From an uncultured Prevotellaceae bacterium (lineage in GTDB: Bacteria > Bacteroidota > Bacteroidia > Bacteroidales > Bacteroidaceae): a DNA stretch of 9,588 bases. The stretch spans positions 1-9,588 of the forward strand of contig CAMJAO010000063.1 of assembly GCA_946403615.1 (NCBI GenBank), given 5' to 3'. A program made the translations under genes and the position numbers. Below the pieces are notes generated by a model. The model made no database searches. It worked only from the letters and a program-made list of their open reading frames with translations, and was not told the origin of the DNA. Shown here piece by piece: positions 1-6,736 of the stretch; position 1 is the stretch's first letter; each line of letters opens with the position of its first letter.

Positions 1-1
1 C

Positions 2-514
2 ACCCATGAATTGAAAATAGACCAAAGCGTGTCCCATAACGGGGTATGTCTGACTGTAGTGAATATTGAAGGCAAGGAATACACTGTCACAGCCATGAAA
101 GAGACGCTGGACCGCACCAATCTCGGCTTGTTAAAGGTAGGTGACCATGTCAATGTGGAACGCTCGATGCTGATGAACGGGCGCTTGGACGGACATATCG
201 TTCAAGGTCATGTGGATGAAACCGCCCGTTGCATCGCGATGAAAGATGCTGACGGCAGCACCTATTTCACATTTGAGTATAAAAACGCCCCTGAGATGGT
301 GCGTCGTGGCTATTTTACAGTAGATAAAGGCAGCGTGACGGTCAACGGTGTATCACTGACCGTATGCAACCCTACAGAGAACACATTCGAGGTGGCTATT
401 ATCCCCTATACAATGGCTAACACCAACTTCTGCGAAATTGGTGTTGGCAGTGTGGTGAATATCGAATTTGATATTCTCGGCAAATATATTGCAAGACTTC
501 AAAGCCTTACTTAA
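2..514 (+). CDS. ribE: Riboflavin synthase, alpha chain (5'-truncated by window edge)
   Basis: This enzyme dismutates two 6,7-dimethyl-8-ribityllumazine molecules into riboflavin and a pyrimidinedione, the last step of riboflavin synthesis, in the cytoplasm. The reading frame is open from base 2, so the gene begins upstream. About 170 codons are visible against roughly 200-215 for the family, so only about 30 N-terminal residues (the MFTGIV-type start) are missing. The internal duplication that defines the family is clear: barrel 1 has SHNGVCLTV followed by MKETLDRTNLG and GHIVQGHVD, and barrel 2 has VNGVSLTV followed by IPYTMANTNF. An in-frame TTG at base 11 is not a credible start because conserved sequence (Thr-His-Glu) continues upstream of it. 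The gene ends at a TAA and is followed by a repeat and hairpin that probably terminate it. Family assignment is secure; no FMN riboswitch can be assessed because the leader lies outside the window. Confidence 0.95.
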   Translation, partial: THELKIDQSVSHNGVCLTVVNIEGKEYTVTAMKETLDRTNLGLLKVGDHVNVERSMLMNGRLDGHIVQGHVDETARCIAMKDADGSTYFTFEYKNAPEMVRRGYFTVDKGSVTVNGVSLTVCNPTENTFEVAIIPYTMANTNFCEIGVGSVVNIEFDILGKYIARLQSLT

Positions 515-518
515 CTGA

Positions 519-548
519 AGGAGTGTAGGAGTTGAGGAGTAAAGGAGT
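519..548. repeat. Four AGGAGT hexamers at an exact 8-bp period
   Basis: The hexamer AGGAGT begins at 519, 527, 535 and 543, so four exact copies recur every 8 bp with variable two-base linkers, starting just after the ribE stop codon. The fourth copy forms the foot of the hairpin at 543-595, and the complement ACTCCT sits at 590-595 on the other arm, so any of the four copies could in principle pair with it. This is seen directly in the sequence. Its function is unknown; it may be a simple-sequence expansion or part of a dispersed intergenic element. Confidence 0.75.
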
Positions 549-595
549 GAAGACAATAGTTCTCTTTTTAATGAAGGACTATTATCTTCACTCCT
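543..595. terminator. Long intergenic hairpin, likely ribE terminator
   Basis: Bases 543-559 pair with 579-595 over 17 positions with a single mismatch (C554 opposite A584). The stem can extend through 560-563 with 575-578, including one G-U, leaving an 11-nt loop. On the plus strand it is followed by the T-rich stretch ATCTTTTCATTTT, as expected of an intrinsic terminator for ribE. Read on the minus strand the one mismatch becomes a G-U pair, so the stem would also form in the alanine dehydrogenase transcript, but the T-run there is weak. It lies between the two convergent stop codons, so a bidirectional role is plausible. Confidence 0.6.
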
Positions 596-643
596 ATCTT
601 TTCATTTTCCACCAATACGACTTGGTTTCCAATGAGTCAATAA

Positions 644-1750
644 TCAAAGAGTCACAGGTTCATAAGGCAGGCCGAAGACATCGGCGACGGCTTTATATGT
701 AACCTTTCCCTCGACCACATTGAGTCCAAGGTAAAGAGCATGGTCGTCTTTACAAGCCTGCTTCCATCCTTTGTCGGCAAGCGCGAGAACATACCTCAAC
801 GTCGCATTGGTAAGAGCGATGGTAGAAGTATTGGGCACAGCGCCGGGAATATTTGCAACGGCGTAGTGTAACACGCCATCTACCTCGTAAACAGGTTCGC
901 TGTGGGTCGTGGGATGTGATGTCTCGAAGCATCCACCCTGATCGATAGCCACATCGACGAGCACAGTTCCCGGTTCCATCATCTTCAGCATATCACGCGT
1001 GATGAGGTGCGGAGCCTTGTCGCCAGGCACCAAGACAGAACCCACGATGACATCCACATCGCGGAGTTCCTGCTCAATGTTATGTCGGTTTGAATAGAGC
1101 GGCGTTACATTCGCCGGCATCTCAGCCGCAAGTTGCTTAAGCAATGGCAAAGAGATGTCCGTAATGATGACACGCGCACCCATGCCTGCAGCCACTCTTG
1201 CAGCCGCCTGTCCTACCGTACCACCACCAAGCACCAACACTTTAGCGGGTTTGACACCAGGAACACCGCAAATGAGTTTTCCTTTTCCGCCTTTCGTCTT
1301 CTGCAAATAATATGCGCCATTGAGAGCCGCCAACCTACCAGCCACCTCACTCATGGGTATGAGCAGAGGGAGTGCACGGTTGGGCAGTTGCACCGTCTCG
1401 TATGCCAAGCAAACGCCACCGCTCTTAATCATAGCATCGGTAAGCGGTTTGTCGCAAGCGAAGTGGAAATAAGTGAAAAGCAGTTGCCCTTTCTTCACCA
1501 AATCATACTCCGGTTCGATGGGTTCTTTCACTTTCACAATCATGTCAGCCACCGCATAGGTCTCTTCAATAGTACCGAGGATTTCAGCTCCGGCTTTGAT
1601 GTAGGCTTCGTCAGAGAACCCGCTGTTTACGCCAGCCGTATGCTGTACATATACTTGGTGACCATGGCGCACCAGTTCAGCCACACCTGCAGGAGTCATA
1701 CCCACACGGTTCTCATTGTTTTTCAACTCTTTTGGAATACCGATTTTCAT
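644..1750 (-). CDS. ald: Alanine dehydrogenase (NAD-dependent)
   Basis: This enzyme reversibly deaminates L-alanine to pyruvate and ammonium with NAD, linking alanine to central carbon and nitrogen metabolism in the cytoplasm. With the start at 1750 the protein has 368 residues, close to the usual 370, and begins MKIGIPKELKNNENRVG, the typical family N-terminus. Active-site residues fall at the positions known from the Mycobacterium tuberculosis enzyme: Arg15, Lys75 (VKVKEP), His96 (FTYFHFA) and Asp270 (AIDQGG). The Rossmann dinucleotide-binding loop GGGTVG is at 175-180, with Asp198 placed to bind the NAD ribose and so favour NAD over NADP. The frame stays open upstream to 1831, but that extension is A/T-rich, includes the predicted promoter and lacks family similarity, so it was not used. 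It is convergent with ribE and divergent from the efflux operon, and looks monocistronic. Confidence 0.96.
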   Translation of the reverse strand: MKIGIPKELKNNENRVGMTPAGVAELVRHGHQVYVQHTAGVNSGFSDEAYIKAGAEILGTIEETYAVADMIVKVKEPIEPEYDLVKKGQLLFTYFHFACDKPLTDAMIKSGGVCLAYETVQLPNRALPLLIPMSEVAGRLAALNGAYYLQKTKGGKGKLICGVPGVKPAKVLVLGGGTVGQAAARVAAGMGARVIITDISLPLLKQLAAEMPANVTPLYSNRHNIEQELRDVDVIVGSVLVPGDKAPHLITRDMLKMMEPGTVLVDVAIDQGGCFETSHPTTHSEPVYEVDGVLHYAVANIPGAVPNTSTIALTNATLRYVLALADKGWKQACKDDHALYLGLNVVEGKVTYKAVADVFGLPYEPVTL

Positions 1751-1789
1751 AGCATTAAGGATATTAGTTAGACATTCGTAATGATATGG

Positions 1790-1797
1790 CAAAGGTA
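1790..1797 (-). promoter_or_regulatory. -7 box of predicted ald promoter (TACCTTTG)
   Basis: On the minus strand, 1797 to 1790 reads TACCTTTG, an exact match to the Bacteroidetes -7 element TAnnTTTG. It lies 39 bp before the ald start codon, predicting transcription from about 1784 and a leader near 34 nt. No exact -33 TTTG occurs at the right distance. The expected place is filled by the T-rich arm of the palindrome at 1800-1839, so the -33 match is poor and the palindrome could affect polymerase binding. Confidence 0.6.
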
Positions 1798-1799
1798 TA

Positions 1800-1839
1800 G
1801 AAAAAAAATGATACGAAAAATTTTTCATCATTTTTTTTC
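1800..1839. promoter_or_regulatory. 40-bp A/T-rich near-perfect palindrome between divergent promoters
   Basis: The outer arms GAAAAAAAATGAT (1800-1812) and ATCATTTTTTTTC (1827-1839) are exact inverted repeats. They enclose the exact 12-bp palindrome GAAAAATTTTTC (1815-1826). Only AC at 1813-1814 is unpaired, so the whole element is self-complementary apart from a 2-nt bulge. It sits immediately upstream of the ald -7 box, covers where the ald -33 element should be, and lies about 70 bp upstream of the efflux operon promoter. It may be an operator, a cruciform-prone or bent-DNA element, or an insulating terminator; the sequence does not decide which. Confidence 0.55.
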
Positions 1840-1907
1840 ACATTTTTCATTATTGTCCCACCTTATAAACTATTTATTGAAAAAAAAAGGGTTTTTGTTG
1901 ATTTTTA

Positions 1908-1938
1908 TTTGTCATTTTTGTAAAAAGCATTATTTTTG
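1908..1938 (+). promoter_or_regulatory. Bacteroidetes-type promoter of the efflux operon
   Basis: TTTG at 1908-1911 is followed, after 19 nt, by TATTTTTG at 1931-1938. This matches both the -33 and the -7 consensus (TAnnTTTG) of the Bacteroidetes primary sigma factor with ideal spacing. Transcription would begin about 1944-1946, leaving a leader of roughly 15 nt before the ATG at 1961. The short A-rich leader without a Shine-Dalgarno site is usual for the phylum. The promoter position also argues against using any in-frame start codon upstream of 1961. The region is T-rich, so some match by chance is possible. Confidence 0.7.
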
Positions 1939-1960
1939 CGAAAAATATCAGATAATATCG

Positions 1961-3304
1961 ATGAATAAGCGTAATTCTATTGTCAACTGGATATTTTTAT
2001 TGACGATGGCAGTCTTTCCCTTGAGCGGCCATGCAGAGCATAAGTCATGGACACTTCAAGAATGTGTGGCTTATGCCCTCGCCCACAATATCCAGTTGAA
2101 AAAGACCTCCATTGCACGGCAGAGTGCGAAAGAAGACGTGTTGCAATCGCGTGCCGCACTGTTGCCCTCACTCAATGCCTCGACATCTCAAAACGTCTAT
2201 TACCGGCCATTTGTCGAGTCGGGGCAAAGCACCGTGGCCAACGGTTACGTTCAGAGCAGTATAGACAAAGTTTATTATAACGGTACCTACAGCATCAATG
2301 CGAATTGGACGGTATGGAACGGCAATCGCAATAAGAACACCATCAAGTTGAATGAGTTGACCGAGCAAATCGCCGAATTGGACTCCGCCACAACCGCCCG
2401 CAGCATTGAGGAGCAGATAACGCAACTGTATGTGCAGATATTATATAATAAGGAGACGATCACCATCAATGAGCAAAGCCTTGCCACCAGCCGAATGAAT
2501 GAAGAACGGGGTAAGACAATGGTAGAGGTCGGTCAGATGAGTAAAGCCGATTTAGCCCAGCTAACAGCCCAGCGCGCACTTGACGAGTACAACATTGTGG
2601 CGGCGGAAAGTAATGTAAAGAACTATCTCTTTCAGTTGAAACAACTATTGGAGTTGACCGGAGAAGAAGATTTTGACATTGTGACTCCATCAGCCACAGA
2701 TGCGCAAGCATTGGAATCAATACCCTCTCTGAATGATGTGTATTTGCAAGCATTGGAACATCGCCCGGAAATACAAAGTGCGCGCCTGGCCATCAAAAGC
2801 AGTGACATCAGCATGGATATAGCCCGTGCTGGCAAGATGCCTACGGTGGGGGTGTCGGCCGGAGTCGGCACCAATACCACCTCGATGAGCGACCGAGCCT
2901 GGGGCACACAATTGAAGTCAAACCTTGACGCCACAGTCGGTGCGACAATCAGTTTCCCCCTGCTTGACAACCGCCAGACGAAAACCGCCATCAACAAAGC
3001 CCGTCTGCAACAAGAAAGCAGCATGCTTGACTTGCAAGAAAAGGAGAAACAATTATATGCCACGATTGAGGGCTATTGGATAGATGCCGTAACAAATCAA
3101 AGCAAGTTCAAAGCAGCGCAGGTGGCCACATCGAGTGAAGCCACCAGTTATGAATTGCTCAGTGAGCAGTTCAGATTGGGATTGAAAAACATCATCGAAT
3201 TGATGACGGGCAAAAATAATCTGGTAACCGCCCAGCAGAATGAGTTGCAGAGCAAATATATGACCATACTCAACATCTATATGTTGAAGTTTTATTGCAA
3301 TTAA
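1961..3304 (+). CDS. TolC-family outer-membrane efflux protein
   Basis: This is the outer-membrane channel of a tripartite exporter: it would form a trimer whose helical barrel spans the periplasm and docks with the adaptor encoded next. The 447-residue protein starts with a Sec signal peptide (MNKRNS, hydrophobic 8-21, cleavage expected after Gly-His-Ala25). It has no lipobox cysteine, so it is not lipid-anchored. Mature sequence begins with the family hallmark WTLQECVAYALAHNIQLK. Two homologous outer-membrane-efflux halves follow, about residues 30-225 and 245-447, rich in Gln, Ala and Leu heptads. The second ends with the typical helix SYELLSEQFRLGLKNIIELM and a final LKFYCN. The length is normal. 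The start at 1961 is chosen over in-frame starts back to 1781 because it gives the signal peptide and follows the promoter. It is first in a six-gene block, 64 bp before the adaptor gene. Substrate cannot be inferred. Confidence 0.92.
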   Translation: MNKRNSIVNWIFLLTMAVFPLSGHAEHKSWTLQECVAYALAHNIQLKKTSIARQSAKEDVLQSRAALLPSLNASTSQNVYYRPFVESGQSTVANGYVQSSIDKVYYNGTYSINANWTVWNGNRNKNTIKLNELTEQIAELDSATTARSIEEQITQLYVQILYNKETITINEQSLATSRMNEERGKTMVEVGQMSKADLAQLTAQRALDEYNIVAAESNVKNYLFQLKQLLELTGEEDFDIVTPSATDAQALESIPSLNDVYLQALEHRPEIQSARLAIKSSDISMDIARAGKMPTVGVSAGVGTNTTSMSDRAWGTQLKSNLDATVGATISFPLLDNRQTKTAINKARLQQESSMLDLQEKEKQLYATIEGYWIDAVTNQSKFKAAQVATSSEATSYELLSEQFRLGLKNIIELMTGKNNLVTAQQNELQSKYMTILNIYMLKFYCN

Positions 3305-3368
3305 CCCCACCCGACTCTTTTTTAAAGAGGAATAACTTATATAATAAAAATTGTAAATCATCTATTAT

Positions 3369-4535
3369 ATGAAGAAAAAGATTTGGACACTCTTAGCTAT
3401 TATCGCTGTTATTGCCATAGCGTGGTGGCTGACGAGTGGAGGCAAAGAAGAAAAGAAGATTGAATTTCTTTCTGCGAAAGTGGAAGAAGCCAATCTACAA
3501 AACAGCGTCACTGCGACTGGTACAATTGAGCCCGTGACTTCGGTTACAGTCGGTACACAAGTTTCGGGTATCGTCAGCAAACTGTATGTCGATTACAACA
3601 GCGAGGTGAAAAAAGGTCAAGTCATCGCCGAGCTGGACAAGACCAACCTGATGAGCGAACTAAATACCGCCAAGGCCAATCTTGCCAGTGTGCAAAGCGC
3701 ATATAATTACCAACAAGCCAACTTCAACCGTTATCAGACACTCTTTAGCAAAGGTCTAATCAGCGCCAATGATTTCGAGAACGCCCGACTCAATTTCCAA
3801 CAAGCCAAGGAACAAGTGGCTACAGCACAGGAACAAGTGAAACGCGCTCAGACCAATTTGGGTTATGCCACCATCACTTCGCCAATCGACGGTATTGTTC
3901 TCTCCAAGTCTGTTGAAGAGGGTCAAACTGTGGCTGCCAGTTTCAGTACACCTGAACTGTTTAAGATAGCCAAAGACCTGACCAACATGCAAGTGGTGGC
4001 CAATGTGGACGAGGCTGACATCGGCAATGTGAAGGCCGGTGAACGTGTCACATTTACTGTTGACGCATATCCCGAAGACACATTTGAAGGCAGTGTGACC
4101 CAAGTACGTCAGGAGGCCACCACTACCAACAACGTGGTGACATACGAAGTGGTGATCAACGCACCCAACAGCAGTATGAAACTGAAACCGGGATTAACCG
4201 CTAATGTCACCATTTACACCGCCGAACGCCAAGGGGTGTTGTGTGTACCCAGCAAAGCACTGCGTTTTACCCCGGTAAAAGAAACCGTCGGTGATAAAAA
4301 GATAGAAGACTGTCAAGGAAAGAATAAGGTTTGGGTATTAGAGGGTAACACCTTGAAGGCCCGCCAAGTGCAAATAGGCATGAGCGACGGCGCACATACG
4401 GAAATCATCAATGGTATCTCGAAAGGTGTGGAAGTCATCACAGAAGTGAAAATCACGGAAGGTGAGATTGAAGAAGAAGGCAATGAGCGCAGTCCGTTCG
4501 CACCCGGGCCTCCTAACAGGAACAGGAAGAAATAA
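3369..4535 (+). CDS. MacA/HlyD-type periplasmic adaptor (membrane fusion protein)
   Basis: This adaptor would bridge the inner-membrane ABC permease and the TolC-type channel. It is 388 residues long, with an N-terminal membrane anchor at about 5-22 (IWTLLAIIAVIAIAWWL) and the rest in the periplasm. The split lipoyl domain is formed by residues 59-90 (VGTQVSGIVSKLYVDYNSEVKKGQ) and 166-189 (YATITSPIDGIVLSKSVEEGQ). Between them is an alpha-helical hairpin at about 93-165. At the hairpin tip the TolC-contact residues known as the RLS motif in AcrA and MacA are present with correct spacing: Arg121, Leu125 and Ser132. Beta-barrel and membrane-proximal domains follow, with PGLTANVTI near 280, and a Glu-rich then Pro/Asn/Arg-rich tail ends the protein. 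The ATG is preceded by A/T-rich sequence and no Shine-Dalgarno. The MacB-like genes downstream favour MacA over RND-type partners. Confidence 0.93.
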   Translation: MKKKIWTLLAIIAVIAIAWWLTSGGKEEKKIEFLSAKVEEANLQNSVTATGTIEPVTSVTVGTQVSGIVSKLYVDYNSEVKKGQVIAELDKTNLMSELNTAKANLASVQSAYNYQQANFNRYQTLFSKGLISANDFENARLNFQQAKEQVATAQEQVKRAQTNLGYATITSPIDGIVLSKSVEEGQTVAASFSTPELFKIAKDLTNMQVVANVDEADIGNVKAGERVTFTVDAYPEDTFEGSVTQVRQEATTTNNVVTYEVVINAPNSSMKLKPGLTANVTIYTAERQGVLCVPSKALRFTPVKETVGDKKIEDCQGKNKVWVLEGNTLKARQVQIGMSDGAHTEIINGISKGVEVITEVKITEGEIEEEGNERSPFAPGPPNRNRKK

Positions 4536-4541
4536 ATACTA

Positions 4542-4614
4542 ACACCCACCCTAGCAAGGACATACCCACCCTGCCCCTCCCGAAGGAAGGGAAAAGATAC
4601 ACCTACCCTAGCAA
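4542..4614. repeat. GC-rich intergenic repeat between adaptor and ATPase genes
   Basis: The 16-mer at 4542-4557 (ACACCCACCCTAGCAA) recurs at 4599-4614 with one change (ACACCTACCCTAGCAA). A third, partial copy of ACCCACCCT lies at 4564-4572. Between them CCCTCC (4575-4580) can fold onto GG and AGGG (4585-4591) around a CGAA loop with one bulged A. Read on the minus strand the segment translates as ARVGVS, FLREGQGG and ARVGVS, the kind of spurious peptide I associate with intergenic repeats scattered through Bacteroidetes genomes. Whether this copy belongs to a genome-wide family cannot be tested in this window. It occupies much of the 154-bp gap before the ATPase start. Confidence 0.6.
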
Positions 4615-4689
4615 CAACAAATGGAGGGAAAAGGTGAACGATTATCTCAAGGGAAGGGAGTAAATAGAATAGAAGACAAAGATTCAAAG

Positions 4690-5448
4690 ATGGAGAATCA
4701 GGACAAAAAAATAGTCATCGAACTGCGAGACGTGCGACGGAACTTCCTCGTTGGTGAAGAAGTGGTCCATGCACTTCGTGGTGTGAGCTTTACTATACAT
4801 GAAGGTGAATTCGTCACCATCATGGGTAAGTCTGGTTCCGGCAAATCGACATTGCTCAACCAATTGGGGTGTCTTGACACACCCACCAGCGGAGAGTATT
4901 ATCTTGACGGGGTATCGGTCAAATCGATGTCTAAATCCCAACGTGCCGTGCTCCGTAACCGAAAAATCGGATTTATCTTCCAGAACTACAATCTCCTGCC
5001 CAAAACGACAAGTGTAGAAAATGTGGAATTGCCATTGATGTACAACAGCAGCGTATCAGCCAAAGAACGCCATGAGCGGGCTGTCGAAGCACTAAAAGCC
5101 GTTGGATTGGGCGACCGCCTTAACCACAGGTCCAACCAGATGTCAGGCGGTCAGATGCAGCGTGTGGCAATAGCCCGCGCCTTGGTAAATAACCCGGCCG
5201 TGATATTGGCAGACGAGGCAACCGGTAATTTGGACACACGTACCAGTTATGAAATATTGGTGCTGTTCCAGAAATTACACGCAGAGGGACGCACCATCAT
5301 TTTCGTTACCCACAATCCCGACATAGCGAAATACTCCAGCCGCAATATCATGTTGCGCGATGGTCGTGTCATCAGCGACGAAAGGAATAACAATATTCTG
5401 AACGCCGCAGAGGGTTTGGCCGCTTTGCCTGTTAGTGAGGATGAATAA
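4690..5448 (+). CDS. MacB-type ABC transporter ATPase subunit
   Basis: This cytoplasmic ATPase would power the exporter with the permease encoded next; it is the LolD/MacB/YknY class. The 252-residue protein has every ABC motif: Walker A GKSGSGKS at 46-53, the Q-loop Gln98 (FIFQNYNLLP), signature MSGGQMQR at 151-158, Walker B VILADE at 171-176 with catalytic Glu176, D-loop GNLD at 179-182 and switch His208 (FVTHNPD). The class N-terminus (VVHALRGVSFTIHEGEF) follows a short 11-residue lead. The signature varies slightly from the common LSGGQQQR (Met at 151 and 156), which should be tolerated. An in-frame ATG at 4621 would add 23 residues, but those codons abut the intergenic repeat and are basic and low-complexity, so ATG 4690 is preferred. 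The protein ends in a short acidic tail (SEDE). The permease gene starts 25 bp downstream. Confidence 0.94.
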   Translation: MENQDKKIVIELRDVRRNFLVGEEVVHALRGVSFTIHEGEFVTIMGKSGSGKSTLLNQLGCLDTPTSGEYYLDGVSVKSMSKSQRAVLRNRKIGFIFQNYNLLPKTTSVENVELPLMYNSSVSAKERHERAVEALKAVGLGDRLNHRSNQMSGGQMQRVAIARALVNNPAVILADEATGNLDTRTSYEILVLFQKLHAEGRTIIFVTHNPDIAKYSSRNIMLRDGRVISDERNNNILNAAEGLAALPVSEDE

Positions 5449-5473
5449 ACACGAAACACGAAGTACAAAATAA

Positions 5474-6712
5474 ATGAATTTTATCAATCTGTTTAAGATA
5501 GCCTTACGTGCCATATCGGCCAACAAGATGCGTTCGTTTCTGACCGCATTGGGCATCATCATCGGCATAGCATCAGTCATCACGATGCTGGCAATAGGTC
5601 AAGGCACGAAACAGAGCATCAAGTCGAGCATCTCAGAAATGGGCTCGAATATGATTATGATCAGCCCTGGTGCTGACATGCGCGGCGGTGTGCGGCGTGA
5701 CGCCTCTTCAATGGAGACGCTGAAGATGGAGGATTACGAAGCCATTAAAGAAGAATGTGACTATGTGAAAGCGGTCAGCCCGATGGTCACGAGTGGCGGA
5801 CAGTTTATTTATGGCAACAACAACACACCTTCATCACTCTATGGTGTCAATCAAGACTATTTGGAAATCCGCCAATTGACCGTGAGCGAGGGAAGTATGT
5901 TTACCGACACCGACATCAAGACCAGCGCCAAGGTATGCATATTAGGCCAAACCGTAGTAGACAATCTCTTCCCTGACGGTGGCGACCCGATTGGTAAAGT
6001 GATCCGTTTCAATTCTATCCCCTTCCGAGTCGTGGGCGTATTGAAGAAAAAAGGATACAACTCTATGGGAATGGACCAGGATGATTTGGTGTTAGCACCA
6101 TACACTTCGGTCATGAAACGTATTCTGGCGCAAACATATCTGGGCAGCATCCAGTGTTCAGCAATTACCGAAGGTGTTACCCAACAGGCAATTGAACAAA
6201 TTACAGACATTTTGCGCAGGAATCACAAACTGAAGGATGCCACAGACGATGCCGAGGCCGACGAAGACGATTTCAACATCCGTTCACAGGAAGAGTTATC
6301 CAGCATGATGGATTCTACCATGACGATGTTGACCGTGCTCTTGGCATGTGTTGCCGGCATATCTCTGATAGTTGGCGGTATCGGCATCATGAACATTATG
6401 TATGTCAGTGTGACGGAGCGCACACGCGAGATTGGTTTGCGTATGAGTGTAGGAGCCCGTGGTGTTGACATTTTGAACCAATTTCTCATTGAGGCCATCC
6501 TGTTGAGTGTGACGGGCGGTGTCATCGGCGTGTTGTTCGGTGTTGGCGCCTCTTACGCCATAAAAACATTTGCCAACTGGCCCGTCTCCATACAACTGTG
6601 GAGTATTGTGTTAAGTTTTGCCGTCTGTACATTTACCGGTATCTTCTTCGGTTGGTATCCAGCAAAGAAAGCCGCCCGATTAGACCCGATTGATGCCATC
6701 AGATATGAGTGA
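5474..6712 (+). CDS. MacB-type ABC transporter permease (MacB_PCD and FtsX domains)
   Basis: This inner-membrane permease would pair with the ATPase encoded upstream. MacB-family transporters act as mechanotransmitters: ATP-driven movements push periplasmic cargo through the adaptor and TolC channel. The 412-residue protein has the classic four-helix layout: TM1 at about 21-41 after NKMRSFLTALG, a periplasmic domain of about 235 residues (42-280), then TM2 about 282-306 (SLIVGGIGIMNIMYVSV), TM3 about 340-360 and TM4 about 370-395. The coupling-helix segment VTERTREIGLRMSVGA and the C-terminal PAKKAARLDPIDAIRYE are strongly conserved family features. Unlike E. coli MacB, where ATPase and permease are one chain, they are separate genes here, as in the B. 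subtilis YknY/YknZ pair. An acidic run (residues 255-266, DATDDAEADEDD) precedes the DF that leads to TM2. Cargo is unknown; antibiotics, peptides and lipids are all known for relatives. Confidence 0.94.
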   Translation: MNFINLFKIALRAISANKMRSFLTALGIIIGIASVITMLAIGQGTKQSIKSSISEMGSNMIMISPGADMRGGVRRDASSMETLKMEDYEAIKEECDYVKAVSPMVTSGGQFIYGNNNTPSSLYGVNQDYLEIRQLTVSEGSMFTDTDIKTSAKVCILGQTVVDNLFPDGGDPIGKVIRFNSIPFRVVGVLKKKGYNSMGMDQDDLVLAPYTSVMKRILAQTYLGSIQCSAITEGVTQQAIEQITDILRRNHKLKDATDDAEADEDDFNIRSQEELSSMMDSTMTMLTVLLACVAGISLIVGGIGIMNIMYVSVTERTREIGLRMSVGARGVDILNQFLIEAILLSVTGGVIGVLFGVGASYAIKTFANWPVSIQLWSIVLSFAVCTFTGIFFGWYPAKKAARLDPIDAIRYE

Positions 6713-6736
6713 TGTGAGGTTATAAGGTATTATAAT

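Noticed and set aside
11..13. TTG at base 11 as the riboflavin synthase start
   Set aside because: Conserved family sequence continues upstream to the window edge and about 30 N-terminal residues would be lost; the gene is simply cut by the window.
1133..1771. 212-codon open frame on the plus strand opposite ald
   Set aside because: It lies wholly antisense to a confidently identified gene, shows no recognisable domain and has no promoter; it is a by-product of ald codon use.
1840..1907. LytTR-type direct-repeat binding sites upstream of the operon promoter
   Set aside because: The region is so T-rich that many loose matches appear; no pair of repeats with the expected sequence and about two-turn spacing stands out.
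1781..1960. In-frame upstream extension of the TolC-type gene (60 extra residues)
   Set aside because: It would bury the signal peptide, is encoded by low-complexity A/T-rich DNA that includes the palindrome, and starts upstream of the predicted promoter.
2632..3063. 143-codon open frame on the minus strand within the TolC-type gene
   Set aside because: Antisense to a clear coding region, Ser/Arg/Cys-rich composition typical of shadow frames, no supporting start signals.
3315..3329. Short hairpin CTCTTT / AAAGAG between the channel and adaptor genes as a terminator
   Set aside because: Only six mostly A-T pairs with a 3-nt loop and no following T-run, inside a block of co-directional functionally linked genes; too weak to call.
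4621..4689. Alternative ATPase start at ATG 4621
   Set aside because: The added 23 residues are Glu/Lys/Gly-rich, have no family counterpart and directly follow the intergenic repeat; ATG 4690 gives a normal-length ATPase. Not fully excluded.
5448..5462. Tandem AACACGA duplication between ATPase and permease genes
   Set aside because: Two 7-bp copies only; easily explained by chance or slippage, and no structure or function follows from it.
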